A stretch of DNA of 64,000 nucleotides from an uncultured Bizionia sp. (GTDB lineage Bacteria; Bacteroidota; Bacteroidia; Flavobacteriales; Flavobacteriaceae): the NCBI GenBank assembly GCA_947496215.1, contig CANMCF010000002.1, positions 124,001-188,000 on the forward strand, given 5' to 3'. The position numbers and the translations under genes are program-made. The notes under the pieces are model-generated. The model did no database searches, was not told the DNA's origin, and saw only the letters and a list, made by a program, of their open reading frames with translations. Below, in pieces: positions 9,587 through 23,200 of this stretch (the first letter of the stretch is position 1; every line of letters starts with the position of its first letter).

Positions 9587-10291
9587 TCAATTAATTGAAT
9601 CTTTTTTAGCTTTTGACTTCTTCTTTTTGTTGGCTTTCATTCTCAATTTTATACTTGCACTATATTGTTCTGCTTCTGTTCTCTTAAGTATGTCTATATT
9701 AGACTTTTCTAGCTCTTCTATATTAGTGGAATCTGAAACTACGTCAAAGATTAACTCCGTTGTTATCAACCTAAAATACCCAAAACGTGCTAAATCTATT
9801 GAGATTTCTGCAAAATAACTTCCTTCATCAACAATTATAGTTTTAGGGTCTACTTTAAAATTTTTGAAATCTAAAGATTGTCCATTTCTTATTGAATCAA
9901 TTTCTCTTCTATAAACACTAGCATTGTAATGAGAGGATGATATTGCTATTTTACTCTTCTGTTTGTAAGGTTCAAATTCACCAGTAATGTCATTTTTTAT
10001 GAATAATTTAACTAAAACTTCCCTCCCCAAAGTTAGAGGCTTTGGTATAAATAAATTTTTTGTCCCTAAGTTCCTTATTCTAATGTCAAAGCTTTTTCTT
10101 TCACTAAGTTTATATACCTTCTTTTTATTTACGGTATATGCAGAAGGATTATAAAAGTCTGTAGTAAATTGTTTTTCCTTTTTTTCTACAACATTAGTTT
10201 TATTATTGATTTTACTAGATGTACAATTGGAAACAGTAAGAGCAATAGCCAATAAATATATGTATCTAATCATCATTGCAAATTTTTGCAT
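9587..10291 (-). CDS. Small lipoprotein of unknown function, paralogue 1
   Basis: A 234-residue protein I do not recognise. An SPII signal is present (AIALTVSNC, starting from the first or second internal Met). The mature part looks like a beta-sandwich with the pattern YKLSERKSFDIRIRNLGTKN, and the tail is Lys-rich. It is a diverged paralogue of the next gene upstream: both share the KQ[FY][ST]T start, an ER K-type motif followed by an RNxG/VNYG turn, a DLxxYGYFK/DLARFGYFR segment and an identical KKDSIN end. Both are AT-rich by eye. They follow a mosaic lipoprotein with a C-terminal HExxH domain. Their place and duplication suggest accessory or immunity lipoproteins, but this is inference. 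Confidence 0.7.
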   Translation of the reverse strand: MQKFAMMIRYIYLLAIALTVSNCTSSKINNKTNVVEKKEKQFTTDFYNPSAYTVNKKKVYKLSERKSFDIRIRNLGTKNLFIPKPLTLGREVLVKLFIKNDITGEFEPYKQKSKIAISSSHYNASVYRREIDSIRNGQSLDFKNFKVDPKTIIVDEGSYFAEISIDLARFGYFRLITTELIFDVVSDSTNIEELEKSNIDILKRTEAEQYSASIKLRMKANKKKKSKAKKDSIN

Positions 10292-10301
10292 TAGAGAAAA
10301 A

Positions 10302-10322
10302 GCCTCAATAGGGAATTGAGGC
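10302..10322 (-). terminator. Terminator hairpin between the two paralogous lipoprotein genes
   Basis: GCCTCAAT and ATTGAGGC form a perfect eight-pair stem with a five-base loop. On the minus strand it is followed by TTTTTCTC. It lies 23 bases after the stop of the 10346-11032 gene, the same spacing as the hairpin after the sister gene, so the terminator was copied with the gene. Confidence 0.8.
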
Positions 10323-10345
10323 TCAAATAATTTTTAAAGCTGAGA

Positions 10346-11032
10346 TCAATTAATTGAATCTTTCTTGGGAGTTACTGTGTTTTTACTTTTTTTAGAATAA
10401 AGTTTCAAATAAATTTCATCTTCTTCTAAATCTGTATTCTTGTCTGGTTTTATTTTTATAGAATCAGAAACAACTTCAAAGAATACGTCGCTTTCTAGTT
10501 TCTTAAAATACCCATAATCAGATAAATCAATATGAATCTTCGCATAATATTTGCCTAAATGCTGTATTTGTTTGAATTTATCCATTTCTAAATTTTTAAA
10601 AGATAAAGTTCCTCCATTTTTTATAGTATTAATCTTTCTTTCTTCAGGGTTAACGCTATGAATGTTTTTATAAATTGTACTCTCATATTCTTCAAATTGA
10701 TTATTTGCAATTTTGAATATTTCTATATATAACTCACTACCTTTACCATAAGAGACATCGAACCATTCTGGTACTAAAAAATCTCTTACGCCATAATTGA
10801 CAATAGTCATATCCATATTCTTCCGCTCATTTAGATTAAATTTTCTTTTTTGAGGATTACTAACGACTACTATATCGTATGGTTTAGTTGAGTATTGTTT
10901 GGTTTTCTTTTCTTGTTTATGGATATTAGTATTATCTATATGACTTACTCTTGAAGAGCAACAACTAACTATCATTAGTGAAAGAATTAAGACTTTTAAT
11001 AATGTATATTTCATAATTACTTTTTTAATCAT
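10346..11032 (-). CDS. Small lipoprotein of unknown function, paralogue 2
   Basis: A 228-residue lipoprotein; the signal (LILSLMIVSCCSS) is best read from the internal ATG seven codons in, MKYTLLK. The mature region aligns along its length with the downstream 9587-10291 product: FNLNERKNMDMTIVNYGVRD matches its KLSERKSFDIRIRNLG segment, and both end KKDSIN. No catalytic motif is visible and I cannot assign a family. The gene lies about 100 bases after the stop of the HExxH lipoprotein gene on the same strand and has its own terminator. AT-rich composition is shared with the sister gene and with the 3' half of the upstream gene, which hints at common acquisition. Confidence 0.7.
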   Translation of the reverse strand: MIKKVIMKYTLLKVLILSLMIVSCCSSRVSHIDNTNIHKQEKKTKQYSTKPYDIVVVSNPQKRKFNLNERKNMDMTIVNYGVRDFLVPEWFDVSYGKGSELYIEIFKIANNQFEEYESTIYKNIHSVNPEERKINTIKNGGTLSFKNLEMDKFKQIQHLGKYYAKIHIDLSDYGYFKKLESDVFFEVVSDSIKIKPDKNTDLEEDEIYLKLYSKKSKNTVTPKKDSIN

Positions 11033-11139
11033 TTGAATCGGTGGTTAAGGAGGGAATTTTGAAAATCTAGATTTTACTCAAGCTAAAACTATTTTTTTGT
11101 TTAATACCTTAGTACTTACCCCGAGGGCTATTTATTCCT

Positions 11140-12768
11140 TTATTCTTTACATATCTCAGGGAAATATTCACTAAACTTATTATAACTAACCTGTCTTTGA
11201 TTTTTTTCAGTTTCCGATAATTGTTTCCAATTAATTTGAACTCTTCTTGCCCATCTTGTATAAGTATGATTAGTACCTACAGGTAGACCTTTAAATCTAA
11301 ACATACTATAGTAATAAGCATCAAATTCCATTGCTGCAGATGATATTCCATTTCCAAAGGTTTCCCTTTGCAATACATGTAATAATTCATGCTTAATGGA
11401 TCTAACCGTGTAAGCAAAATCCGGATGTGTTAATAACCCATTTTCTAAAGTAATAACACAATTTACAACACTAAAACTTCCTGTATTTGTATTTACTAAA
11501 ATATTACAAGTTGTATTTGCTTCATTTGTGTCAGCTGGATCAAATACATAAGTGTAATTTGTGCTTATAGTATTAGAACCAAAAACATCTAATGAATAAG
11601 TATTAATGAGATAATTAACAGCATCTAATTTATCATCTGCATTAAATAAAGTCTCATAATTTGCTTTTACAACCGTATGATCGATTTGATTTGGGTTTTC
11701 ATCTACATCACCAAACATACCAGTAAAGTCAACAGTCATTTGGTTGACATCACTTATTGTCGGAAGAAATGCACAATCATTTTCTCTCAAATCCTCTATA
11801 GCTATTTCTGCAAATTCCAAACTACCATTACCATTTAAATAGTCGATTATTTCTTGTTTAATGCTGGATTGTTGTGATGCGTTTAGCCAACAAGCTTGTT
11901 CTTCATTTAAAGACAAAAGGGCCAAAATGCCTTCAAGTGTGTCGTTGCATTCTTCACCTATGCAATTTCTGGTACAAGTAATGATGGAAGTGGAGCCACC
12001 AGTGTTTGGACCGGAGCCACTGGTGTCGTTGGGATTCCCGTTGGGGTCTCCATTGGGGTTGTTAGTATTGTCTCCACCGCCGCCATTGCTACAAGATACT
12101 ATGGTTGGGGTGAGCACGTAACCACCACTGGTCGCCATTTTGTTTGGGTTTCCCCAATAGTCGCATTCGTCACCATCCGTGTATTCGTGCCGTCCACTGT
12201 CACAGGACGACCCCGAGTTGTATACCCAATTGTTCTCATAGCAATTGCCGTTGTAATAGTACTTGCCTAGTACATCTCCAGAAATGTCATCCAAGGCCAC
12301 GAAGGTTATCTTGCCTTCCACATCTATTATCTCCCTATTGTTCAAGGCTTCGATTTCTTGTGGTGTAAGGTCGTATTGCACCAAGGAGACGTCAAAGGAG
12401 CCATCGTTTTTTTCCACCATGAACAGGTTTTCCAACAATCCGTTGTCCTCGTCTCTGTATACTCCAAAAGTGTAGGTCTTTGTAGTACCATCGTCTATCA
12501 CCTTTGCGAAATTGGTGTTTATGGTAAATCCGTAGGTTTCGTTGTCAACTTGCTTGTTGGTAAAATTCATTTTGGCGACATCGTCGATGCCCTCCATCAA
12601 ACGAGTGTTCTTGTTGATGTCTTTTCCCGAAAGAGTCGAAATTTTGAGGTTTTTGTTTAACTCTTTGAATTGTTGTTGGGCAGGAGCATCATCCTCTTTT
12701 TGACAGTTGAAGAATGTAAAGGCAATTGCCAATAAAAGTACTTTCAAGTACTTACTTTTTTTGTTCAT
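11140..12768 (-). CDS. Mosaic lipoprotein with C-terminal HExxH domain (candidate polymorphic toxin/metallopeptidase)
   Basis: A 542-residue protein with SPII signal (LLAIAFTFFNC). Residues 1 to about 275 are a conserved-looking N-terminal region ending in a Gly/Asn/Pro-rich linker (NPNGDPNGNPNDTSGSGPN). A short helical segment follows (ALLSLNEEQACWLN...IIDYLNGNGS...AEIAIEDL), of a kind I recall just before variable C-terminal domains in flavobacterial proteins. The end carries IKHELLHVLQRETFGNG, an HExxH zinc-peptidase motif, with a later Glu in AAMEFDAYYY that could be a third ligand. By eye the DNA for the C-terminal half (11140-11940) is much more AT-rich than the N-terminal half, suggesting domain exchange. 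Two paralogous lipoprotein genes follow. A metallopeptidase toxin is the inference; an ordinary surface metallopeptidase is the alternative. Confidence 0.7.
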   Translation of the reverse strand: MNKKSKYLKVLLLAIAFTFFNCQKEDDAPAQQQFKELNKNLKISTLSGKDINKNTRLMEGIDDVAKMNFTNKQVDNETYGFTINTNFAKVIDDGTTKTYTFGVYRDEDNGLLENLFMVEKNDGSFDVSLVQYDLTPQEIEALNNREIIDVEGKITFVALDDISGDVLGKYYYNGNCYENNWVYNSGSSCDSGRHEYTDGDECDYWGNPNKMATSGGYVLTPTIVSCSNGGGGDNTNNPNGDPNGNPNDTSGSGPNTGGSTSIITCTRNCIGEECNDTLEGILALLSLNEEQACWLNASQQSSIKQEIIDYLNGNGSLEFAEIAIEDLRENDCAFLPTISDVNQMTVDFTGMFGDVDENPNQIDHTVVKANYETLFNADDKLDAVNYLINTYSLDVFGSNTISTNYTYVFDPADTNEANTTCNILVNTNTGSFSVVNCVITLENGLLTHPDFAYTVRSIKHELLHVLQRETFGNGISSAAMEFDAYYYSMFRFKGLPVGTNHTYTRWARRVQINWKQLSETEKNQRQVSYNKFSEYFPEICKE

Positions 12769-12934
12769 GTTTTTTTTAAGGGTATATGGTTAATTAATTC
12801 TCTTTGATTAAGTTATCTGTCGATTCAATAAACAAACGTGGGTTCGACATTGGAAATCTTATTTTATAGATAGAGGATCGTATTCTATGATGATCTACAA
12901 ATTTAACGTGTTTTTTGCTAGGATGTTATATTCA

Positions 12935-13948
12935 TTATATGATTTCTCTTATTCGTTTTGCGACCCCTTCTGCGGTGATGTCCCTTTGTGGCATGCCAAA
13001 CATCTCGTAGCCGACCATGAACTTCTTTACGGAAGCACTTCTAAGCAAAGGCGGATAGAAACTCATGTGCCAATGCCAATGATCAGTGTTTTTGTCATTG
13101 GTGGGTGCTTGATGGATTCCACTGGAGTATGGGAAAGAGCAATTGAATATCTTGTCGTATGCCTTGGTTATCTTTGAAATGGCTTCTGCAAAGCCAAGAC
13201 GTTCTTTTTCCGTAAGGCTGGAAATGTCCGCCTGTTTTTTCTTTGGGAGGATCATTGTTTCGAAAGGCCAGACGGCCCAGAAGGGAATCAATATCACGAA
13301 ATCGTCGTTTTCGAATAGAATGCGTTCATTCTTCTCCAATTCCTGCAACAGGTAATCTCCAAGCAAAGAGCTGTTCTTTTCTTGGAAATATGTAGCTTGC
13401 TTGATGTCTTTTTTCTCAATTTCGTTGGGGATGCTGGATTGGCTCCATATCTGTCCATGCGGATGCGGATTGGAGCATCCCATGACTGCCCCTTTGTTCT
13501 CGAAGATTTGAATGTAATCGATGAAGTTTTGTTGGCTCAGAGTCTTGAATTCATCTTGCCAAAGGGCAATTACCTTTTCTATGGAAGCAATTTTCATGTC
13601 CGCCAAGGTCTTGGAGTGATCCGGACTGAAGCAAATGACCTTGCATATGCCTTTTTCCGATTTGGCTTGAAAGAGGCCATCATCGATGGAGAAATCCGGG
13701 ACTTCTCTTTGCAAGGCGGCAAAATCGTTCTCAAATACGAAAGTATCCTCGTACTCTGGATTGTTCTCCCCATTTGCCCTTGTATTTCCTGCACAGAGGT
13801 AACAGTTGGGGTCATGGGGTGGTCTTTTTTCCGTGGTTATGCTTTCTTCTTGACCTTGCCATGGTCTTTTTGCCCTATGTGGTGAAACGAGGACCCATTC
13901 TCCTGTCAAGATGTTGTAGCGTCTATGCGAGTAGTTTTGTATATTCAA
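12935..13948 (-). CDS. galT: Galactose-1-phosphate uridylyltransferase
   Basis: A 337-residue GalT that transfers UMP from UDP-glucose to galactose-1-phosphate in the Leloir pathway. The active-site motif NPHPHGQIWSQ holds the nucleophilic His; CYLCAGNTRANGE supplies zinc-binding cysteines and the C-terminal HWHWHMSFYPP matches the second conserved His cluster. The N-terminus RRYNILTGEWVLVSPHRAKR is typical. It is the last gene of the ten-gene leftward operon, 12 bases after the NTF2-like gene. No signal peptide is seen, so it is cytoplasmic. It would use galactose released by the two GH2 enzymes of the same operon. Confidence 0.95.
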   Translation of the reverse strand: MNIQNYSHRRYNILTGEWVLVSPHRAKRPWQGQEESITTEKRPPHDPNCYLCAGNTRANGENNPEYEDTFVFENDFAALQREVPDFSIDDGLFQAKSEKGICKVICFSPDHSKTLADMKIASIEKVIALWQDEFKTLSQQNFIDYIQIFENKGAVMGCSNPHPHGQIWSQSSIPNEIEKKDIKQATYFQEKNSSLLGDYLLQELEKNERILFENDDFVILIPFWAVWPFETMILPKKKQADISSLTEKERLGFAEAISKITKAYDKIFNCSFPYSSGIHQAPTNDKNTDHWHWHMSFYPPLLRSASVKKFMVGYEMFGMPQRDITAEGVAKRIREII

Positions 13949-13960
13949 TTCTTTCTTTTT

Positions 13961-14395
13961 TTAACTTGAGGTATCTGCTATTATTTTCCATTCACCATCT
14001 ATTTTTTTGAAGATGATCATGAAGATGCCATCTGCATTTCCGACTTTTCGTATCAGATGATATTCACCCATCACGTAATAGGCACCATCGTTTATCTTGG
14101 TAAGTGCGTTTATCTTGAAAGTCAAAGTCCCTGTGTGTTCCTTTGTGGGGTATCCTTTCTTGTAATTGGCCAATGTCTTGTCCCAACCGTAAGTCAAGCC
14201 ACTTTTTCCGTAGAACTTCAAGGAATCGGATTTCCAATACCCTTCCATGAATCCTTCGATGTCATTGTTGGACCACGCTTTTTCTTGGGTTTTCATTATG
14301 TTGATGATGGCTTCCTTGTCTTCTTTTTCCGTGGTTTGGGAAAAGCCATTCAAAAAGAAGCCTAGAATGCAAAGCAATAAGATTGTTTTTTTCAT
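13961..14395 (-). CDS. Secreted NTF2-like (DUF4440/SnoaL-type) protein
   Basis: A 144-residue protein with an SPI signal (MKKTILLLCILGFFLNGFSQ). The mature part has the cone-shaped NTF2-like pattern with AIINIMKTQEKAWSNNDIEG, FYGKSGLTYGWDKTLANYKK and a C-terminal FKKIDGEWKIIADTSS strand, typical of DUF4440. Members bind small ligands or act as poorly defined enzymes; no function can be assigned. It sits between galK and galT, with gaps of 6 and 12 bases, so it is co-transcribed with galactose catabolism. Confidence 0.8.
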   Translation of the reverse strand: MKKTILLLCILGFFLNGFSQTTEKEDKEAIINIMKTQEKAWSNNDIEGFMEGYWKSDSLKFYGKSGLTYGWDKTLANYKKGYPTKEHTGTLTFKINALTKINDGAYYVMGEYHLIRKVGNADGIFMIIFKKIDGEWKIIADTSS

Positions 14396-14401
14396 GATTT
14401 A

Positions 14402-15553
14402 TCAATTTATTAAATGTGTGCCTTCGGATATCTGTACATGGTATATGTTGCAGTCGACATTGAATTGTTTTTTGTATGAGGCAGAAATGGATGTGCTGAA
14501 TGCTTCGATTGCGCTTTTGCGAATTAAATTCAGGGTACAACCTCCAAAACCTCCTCCCATCATTCTTGCTCCTATGATGTCTGGGTTGTTTTTAGCCTTG
14601 TCCACCAAGAAATTCAATTCCTCGCAACTTACCTCATAGCAATTTTGCAATCCATTGTGTGATGCGAAAAGCAAATTCCCCAAACCATTTAGGTCGTTGT
14701 TGTCTAGAGCTTCCGATGCTTTCAAGACTCTTTTGTTTTCGTGGATGATGTAGGAGGCTTGTAGATATTCTTCCATAGGGAGTTCATCCTTGATGGCGTC
14801 CAAATCTTCAATGTTGGCATCTCTTAAAGCTTTTACCTTTAACAGAGTTGCTACTTTTTCACAAGTGGAACGTCTGTTGTTGTATGCGCTTTCCGATAGG
14901 GTGTGTTTTATGTTGGTATTGATTAAAAGCAATTGAAAATCTTTGAAGTCGATTTCGTACTCCGTTGCTTTTATGGTTCTGCAATCCAATAGCAAGGCCT
15001 TGTTTTTCTGACCGAACATACTGGCATATTGATCCATAATCCCGCATTTTACTCCAACGAAATTATGTTCGGCACGTTGTGATATAAAAATCATTTCTTC
15101 TTTGGAAAAGCCTAGTTGAAACAAGGCGTTCAATCCAAAAACGACACTGTTTTCCAATGCTGCGGATGAAGAGAGTCCAGCACCACCTGGAATGTCCCCT
15201 GCGAAGACAAGATTGAAGTTGTCTATTCTCCTGCCCATTTTTTTAATTTCGGAAACGACACCTAGCACGTAATTTTCCCAACTGCCATTTTCCTTTGGAA
15301 CGATGTCATTGGATGTGAATTTTAGTGTTTCGTTCAAGTCCAGGGCCGTGATGTGGCAAAAGTCATTTTTGCTTTTGGAGATTGCAGCGACTATGCCTTT
15401 GTCTATGGCCGCCGGAAAGACGAAACCGTCATTGTAATCCGTATGCTCTCCAATTAAATTTATTCTTCCAGGAGAAAATACGAGTAGAGGCTTTTGATTG
15501 AACTTCTCCTCGAAGTAAAAGGTTATATGTTCTGTTAGATTTTGTTGATTCAT
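14402..15553 (-). CDS. galK: Galactokinase
   Basis: A 383-residue GHMP kinase that phosphorylates alpha-galactose at C1. The signature GRINLIGEHTDYNDGFVFP is at residues about 25-45, the ATP-binding motif GGAGLSSSAALE near 125, and the third motif MMGGGFGGCTLNL near 345. Length and motifs match full-length GalK. It is cytoplasmic and lies 9 bases after the SGLT symporter gene in the operon. With GalM and GalT it makes the operon almost complete for the Leloir pathway; GalE is not in the window. Confidence 0.96.
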   Translation of the reverse strand: MNQQNLTEHITFYFEEKFNQKPLLVFSPGRINLIGEHTDYNDGFVFPAAIDKGIVAAISKSKNDFCHITALDLNETLKFTSNDIVPKENGSWENYVLGVVSEIKKMGRRIDNFNLVFAGDIPGGAGLSSSAALENSVVFGLNALFQLGFSKEEMIFISQRAEHNFVGVKCGIMDQYASMFGQKNKALLLDCRTIKATEYEIDFKDFQLLLINTNIKHTLSESAYNNRRSTCEKVATLLKVKALRDANIEDLDAIKDELPMEEYLQASYIIHENKRVLKASEALDNNDLNGLGNLLFASHNGLQNCYEVSCEELNFLVDKAKNNPDIIGARMMGGGFGGCTLNLIRKSAIEAFSTSISASYKKQFNVDCNIYHVQISEGTHLIN

Positions 15554-15562
15554 TGGTATTGG

Positions 15563-17149
15563 TTAGGAAAAATAGAAATAAGAAAAAATGACAATCACAC
15601 AGACAGTAACCCCGGTAAGAGTCACATATTTCCATGGAGTGATGTCTACTTGTTTGGTATATGGTAAAATGAATGCTTCCTTTCGAGGTTTGAACTTCCC
15701 GATGATAAGCATTATAATGATGTTCAATGCGAATAGAATGGCCATGACATGCAAGAAGTGAGGGTAATCCTCTGCTTCAAATACGAAAGGCTTTAAAATG
15801 AATTGAGAGATGCCATATAGGACAACTCCAGAAGCCATTGCTATCTTGGCAGCTATGGCAGGTACATACTTTGTGAAATACCCGACTACGATAATTGTGA
15901 GTATGGGGATGGAATAGCAACCATTCACTTCTTGTAGATATCCGAAAAGACCATCTGGGGCATTGGCTATCAATGGGGCAATGCACATGGATAGGATTGC
16001 CAACAGTATACCAAATTTTTTCCCAGCACTCACGACTTGTTTTTCGCTTGCCTCTTTGTTTATGTGTGATTTGTAGATGTCCAAACCAAATAATGTGACA
16101 GAAGAGTTCAAGGCTGAATTGAAAGAGGATAGAATGGCACCAAATAGAACAGCAGCAAAGAAACCGACCAAGCTGACTGGAAGAACTTTCTTTACCAATT
16201 CAGGATAGGCTTCGTCAGGGTTTTCCAATGTCTCTCCAAATAGATAGAATGCTATGATTCCCGGAAGAACCACGATTAAAGGACCCAATATCTTTATGAA
16301 TGCTGCATAGATCAATCCTTTTTGTCCTTCTTTCAAATCTTTTGCACCCAATGCACGTTGAATGATTGCTTGGTTCGTACCCCAATAAAATAATTGTACG
16401 AGCATCATACCGGTAAATATGGTGCCGAAAGGGATCGAGGATTTTCCATCACCGATCACTTTGAATTTTTCAGGTGCTTTTTCCATTAGGATGGATGCTC
16501 CTTCAAAGAGACTTCCATCACCAACGATCAACAATCCGAAAATAGGGATTAACATTCCACCCAACAACAATCCGATGGCATTGATCGTATCAGAGACCGC
16601 TACGGCCTTCAATCCTCCAAAAATGGCATAGATCGAACCTATGATGCCAATACCCCAAACGGTAATCCAAAGCGCTGTCGTTTTGCTTACTCCCAATAGT
16701 TCTGGAATATCAAACATCCCGTTCAAGGCCAATGCCCCAGAATATAGGACAATTGGTAAAAGTACGATGACATACCCGGACAAAAACAACCCAGACGTGA
16801 TGGTCTTGGTCATCTTGTCATAGCGTGTCTCCAAAAACTGAGGCACGGTTGTAATCCCCCCTTTTAGGTATTTGGGTAGTAAGACGACCGCGGTAACTAC
16901 CATGGCTATGGCAGCCAATGTTTCCCAAGCCATGACCAAGATGCCTTCTTTGAAGGCGGCACCATTCAATCCAACGATTTGCTCGGTGGACAAATTGGTT
17001 AAAAGTAACGAGCCGGCAATGACGACCCCCGTTAGACTTCTTCCTCCAAGGAAATAACCATCAGTGGAATTTTCGTTTGTTTTTCTGGTTGCCAGATATG
17101 AAATTACTGCAACTAAAACAGTGAAAAAGATAAAAGTCAGTATTTGCAT
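15563..17149 (-). CDS. Sodium/solute symporter (SGLT-like, SSS family)
   Basis: A 528-residue inner-membrane transporter with about 14 hydrophobic segments. The N-terminal TRKTNENSTDGYFLGGRSLTG and NLSTEQIVGLNGAAFKEG are typical of the SSS family sugar branch (vSGLT-like), as is FYWGTNQAIIQRALGAKDLKE. It sits two bases after the GH2 gene and 9 before galK, so galactose, glucose or a related product is the likely cargo. No SusC/SusD pair is present, so this inner-membrane symporter is the only sugar carrier visible in the operon. Confidence 0.9.
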   Translation of the reverse strand: MQILTFIFFTVLVAVISYLATRKTNENSTDGYFLGGRSLTGVVIAGSLLLTNLSTEQIVGLNGAAFKEGILVMAWETLAAIAMVVTAVVLLPKYLKGGITTVPQFLETRYDKMTKTITSGLFLSGYVIVLLPIVLYSGALALNGMFDIPELLGVSKTTALWITVWGIGIIGSIYAIFGGLKAVAVSDTINAIGLLLGGMLIPIFGLLIVGDGSLFEGASILMEKAPEKFKVIGDGKSSIPFGTIFTGMMLVQLFYWGTNQAIIQRALGAKDLKEGQKGLIYAAFIKILGPLIVVLPGIIAFYLFGETLENPDEAYPELVKKVLPVSLVGFFAAVLFGAILSSFNSALNSSVTLFGLDIYKSHINKEASEKQVVSAGKKFGILLAILSMCIAPLIANAPDGLFGYLQEVNGCYSIPILTIIVVGYFTKYVPAIAAKIAMASGVVLYGISQFILKPFVFEAEDYPHFLHVMAILFALNIIIMLIIGKFKPRKEAFILPYTKQVDITPWKYVTLTGVTVCVIVIFSYFYFS

Positions 17150-17151
17150 AA

Positions 17152-20292
<3,141 letters not shown>

Positions 20293-20298
20293 TTAGGG

Positions 20299-23200
20299 TT
20301 AAAGTTTCATGAAGTCCTCGGCAAGGGTTTTTTTCAAATAGAATAATAGTTCTTCTGCATTGTCCTTGGTAAACACAATTGGTGGTTTGATTTTCAGTAC
20401 GTTGTGATCAGGTCCGTCAGTACTCATTAAAATGCCATGGTCTTTCATGCGGTTGGCCAAATAATCGGTTTGGTTGGCCAATGGATTCAATTTGGCATCT
20501 ACCAATTCGATTCCTAAAAATAAGCCTTGACCACGAACATCACCTATTATAGGGAATTCTAAGGACAATGCCTTTAATTCTGTTTTTAGGTATTCGCCTA
20601 CACTCAAGGCGTTTTCTTGAAGTTTTTCACGTTTTACGGTTCGTAGTACTTCTGTTGCTATGGCACAAGAAACAGGGTTGCCTCCAAAAGTATTGAAGTA
20701 CTCCATTCCATTGGCAAAGGCATTTGCGACTTCCTGAGTACATGCTACTGCTGCCACGGGATGTCCGTTCCCTAGAGGTTTTCCAATGGTTACGATGTCT
20801 GGTACCACATTATGCAATTGAAACCCCCAAAAGGTTTTTCCCATTCTTCCACAACCTGTCTGTACTTCATCGGAAATGCATAATCCACCTGCGTTTCTGA
20901 TGACTTCGTATGCTTTGGGTAAAAAACCATCAGGCAGTTCTACTTGTCCGCCGCAACTTATGATTGGTTCTATGATAAGTGCTCCGACACCACGTCCTTT
21001 TTCATGGATGATGTCTATTTGCCTTTGTACTTCCTCGACGTAACGATCTGCTGTATCATGCCCTCTGTATTTTCCTCTAAAGGCATCAGGCAATGGGAAA
21101 ATGTGTGTATGTTCCGGAGCTCCTTGTCCTCCTTTGCCATCAAACTTGTATGAACTCATGTCAATGCACATGTTGGCGTTTCCGTGGTAACCCACTTCAC
21201 TGGCGACGACATCACGTTCTCCTGTGCTTGCTTTTACCATTCGTATGGCCAATTCATTGGCTTCACTACCTGAATTCACAAAGTGCAATACATTTAATTT
21301 CGGTGGCAGGGTTTCTATGAGTTCTTTTGCCAAGGCATTTATGTTTTCATGTAAATAGCGGGAATTGGTGTTGATGAGTGCCATCTGCTCTTGTCCTGCC
21401 TTTACGACTTGATGATGTTCATGGCCAACGTGAGCTACATTGTTTACCGTGTCCAGATATTTTTGTCCATATTGGTCCATTAGATATTGACCAGCTCCGC
21501 GCACCATTTTGATTGGTACTTTATATTGTAGGCTTAGGCTTTTGCCCAAGTGTTGTTTTCTATAGTTTATCAATTCTTCATTTGAAGTGTCGTCACCATT
21601 TTGAAGTGCTTCCGATTTGAACAATGAATTTGGATTTGGACATATGCTTTTCCATACTTCGACCTGTCTCAAATAGGCAACCCCAGGAAAATCATTGATG
21701 TGGCCAAAAAGCGAGAGTAGAACTTGAAAATGTAGATGAGGAACCCAATTGCCGTTTTCAGAAGGCAAACCAAGCTCTGCAATCTTTTCTCCTTTTTTAA
21801 TTCGATCACCTACATTGTGTTGCGTTGCACCAGAAACGGTCAGGTGGCCATATAAGGTATAAAACTCTATATTTGAAATGCTATGTTTTAAGACAACCAA
21901 ACCGCCATATTCTTTGTTGCCAGAATCATTTACTGCAATTACAACCTCTCCTTCAAGCAAAGCATGAACAGGTGTGCCACTTGGTAGCCAATAGTCTATT
22001 CCCAAATGGATGCTTCTGCTTTCTCTCCCGTTGTTTCCAATCATGTCATAAGAGGTTGAAGTATATAGGGCGCGTGGCTCCAAATAACCCCCAGCGATGA
22101 TTTTGTTCGGTATCGTTTTTTGAAGTTGGTCTATCTTGAACTGGAATAGATCCAGGTCATTGAAGTCTTGTTGATGTCCTATCCATTTACCGGAAACACT
22201 AAGATCCAAATGATGGACTTCATCTTTTGAGATGGTCGGGAATATGTCTGAAAGTAAAAACTGTTCTTTCGAACTCCAATTTTCAAAGGCTTCTTGTTTT
22301 GGGTGGGGGTTAAACCCGCAAGCGGATCTAAAGCTACATTCGGCAAAATCCGGGTGGATCAAATGCCATTTTTCAAGAACTTCCCAAGCAGGTTTTTCAC
22401 TTATCAACAAGTATTCGTTGTCAGGTTCTTTGATTTTGTTGATGGCCGATTTGGTTACCGAGATCACCAATCGCATGGCAATGGCGGTATGTAAATGAGC
22501 CAATTCCTCTTCCAATAAAGGGAAAGAAGAATGATAACCTCTCACGATCGACAGGGATGCTTCCAATGGGTCGTTATGGTGCATTATGCAATATGCACAA
22601 CTGATGGCGAGGTCGTTTATGATTTGAGTATGGATGGCATCTCCATAATCTATTGCTGCTTTTACTACCGGGTCTATAAGATCGTCGGAAACAATCACAT
22701 TGTTGTCATTGGCATCATTGTGAACTACAGATTTTCTTAATTTCGAATAGTCGTTTTGGGAAACTTCGAACCGTTTTTGAAATGAGGAAAGTATCTCTTT
22801 TTCTTCCAAAGAAAACAAGTCGAGGTGTTTTGTCGTCCAAAGTGATTGTGATACGTCCCATTCGAATTCTCTATGGGCTTCAGCGTGATCAAAACCTTGC
22901 AAGGCTTCGGTCAATGCCCCACATTGTTCTCCTAGACTGAAACGTAAATCATCCAATTGGGGGTTCACACTGCTCCAAACCCTTCCGGAAACCCAGGAAA
23001 GCAAGCGGACTTTTCTTTGATTGCCAAAATTATCGATGATTTCGGAAATGGAGTTTCCGTCTTTGTCTCTTATGACCTTGGGAGCGGTGATGTTTTTTCC
23101 CTTGTCTTCGACAAATTGTAATAGTTTTTGTTGAAAATCCAGGTATTCATCATCTTCATCTGGACGTGATACCTTCAAGATGTAGCCTTCCTCATTTTCT

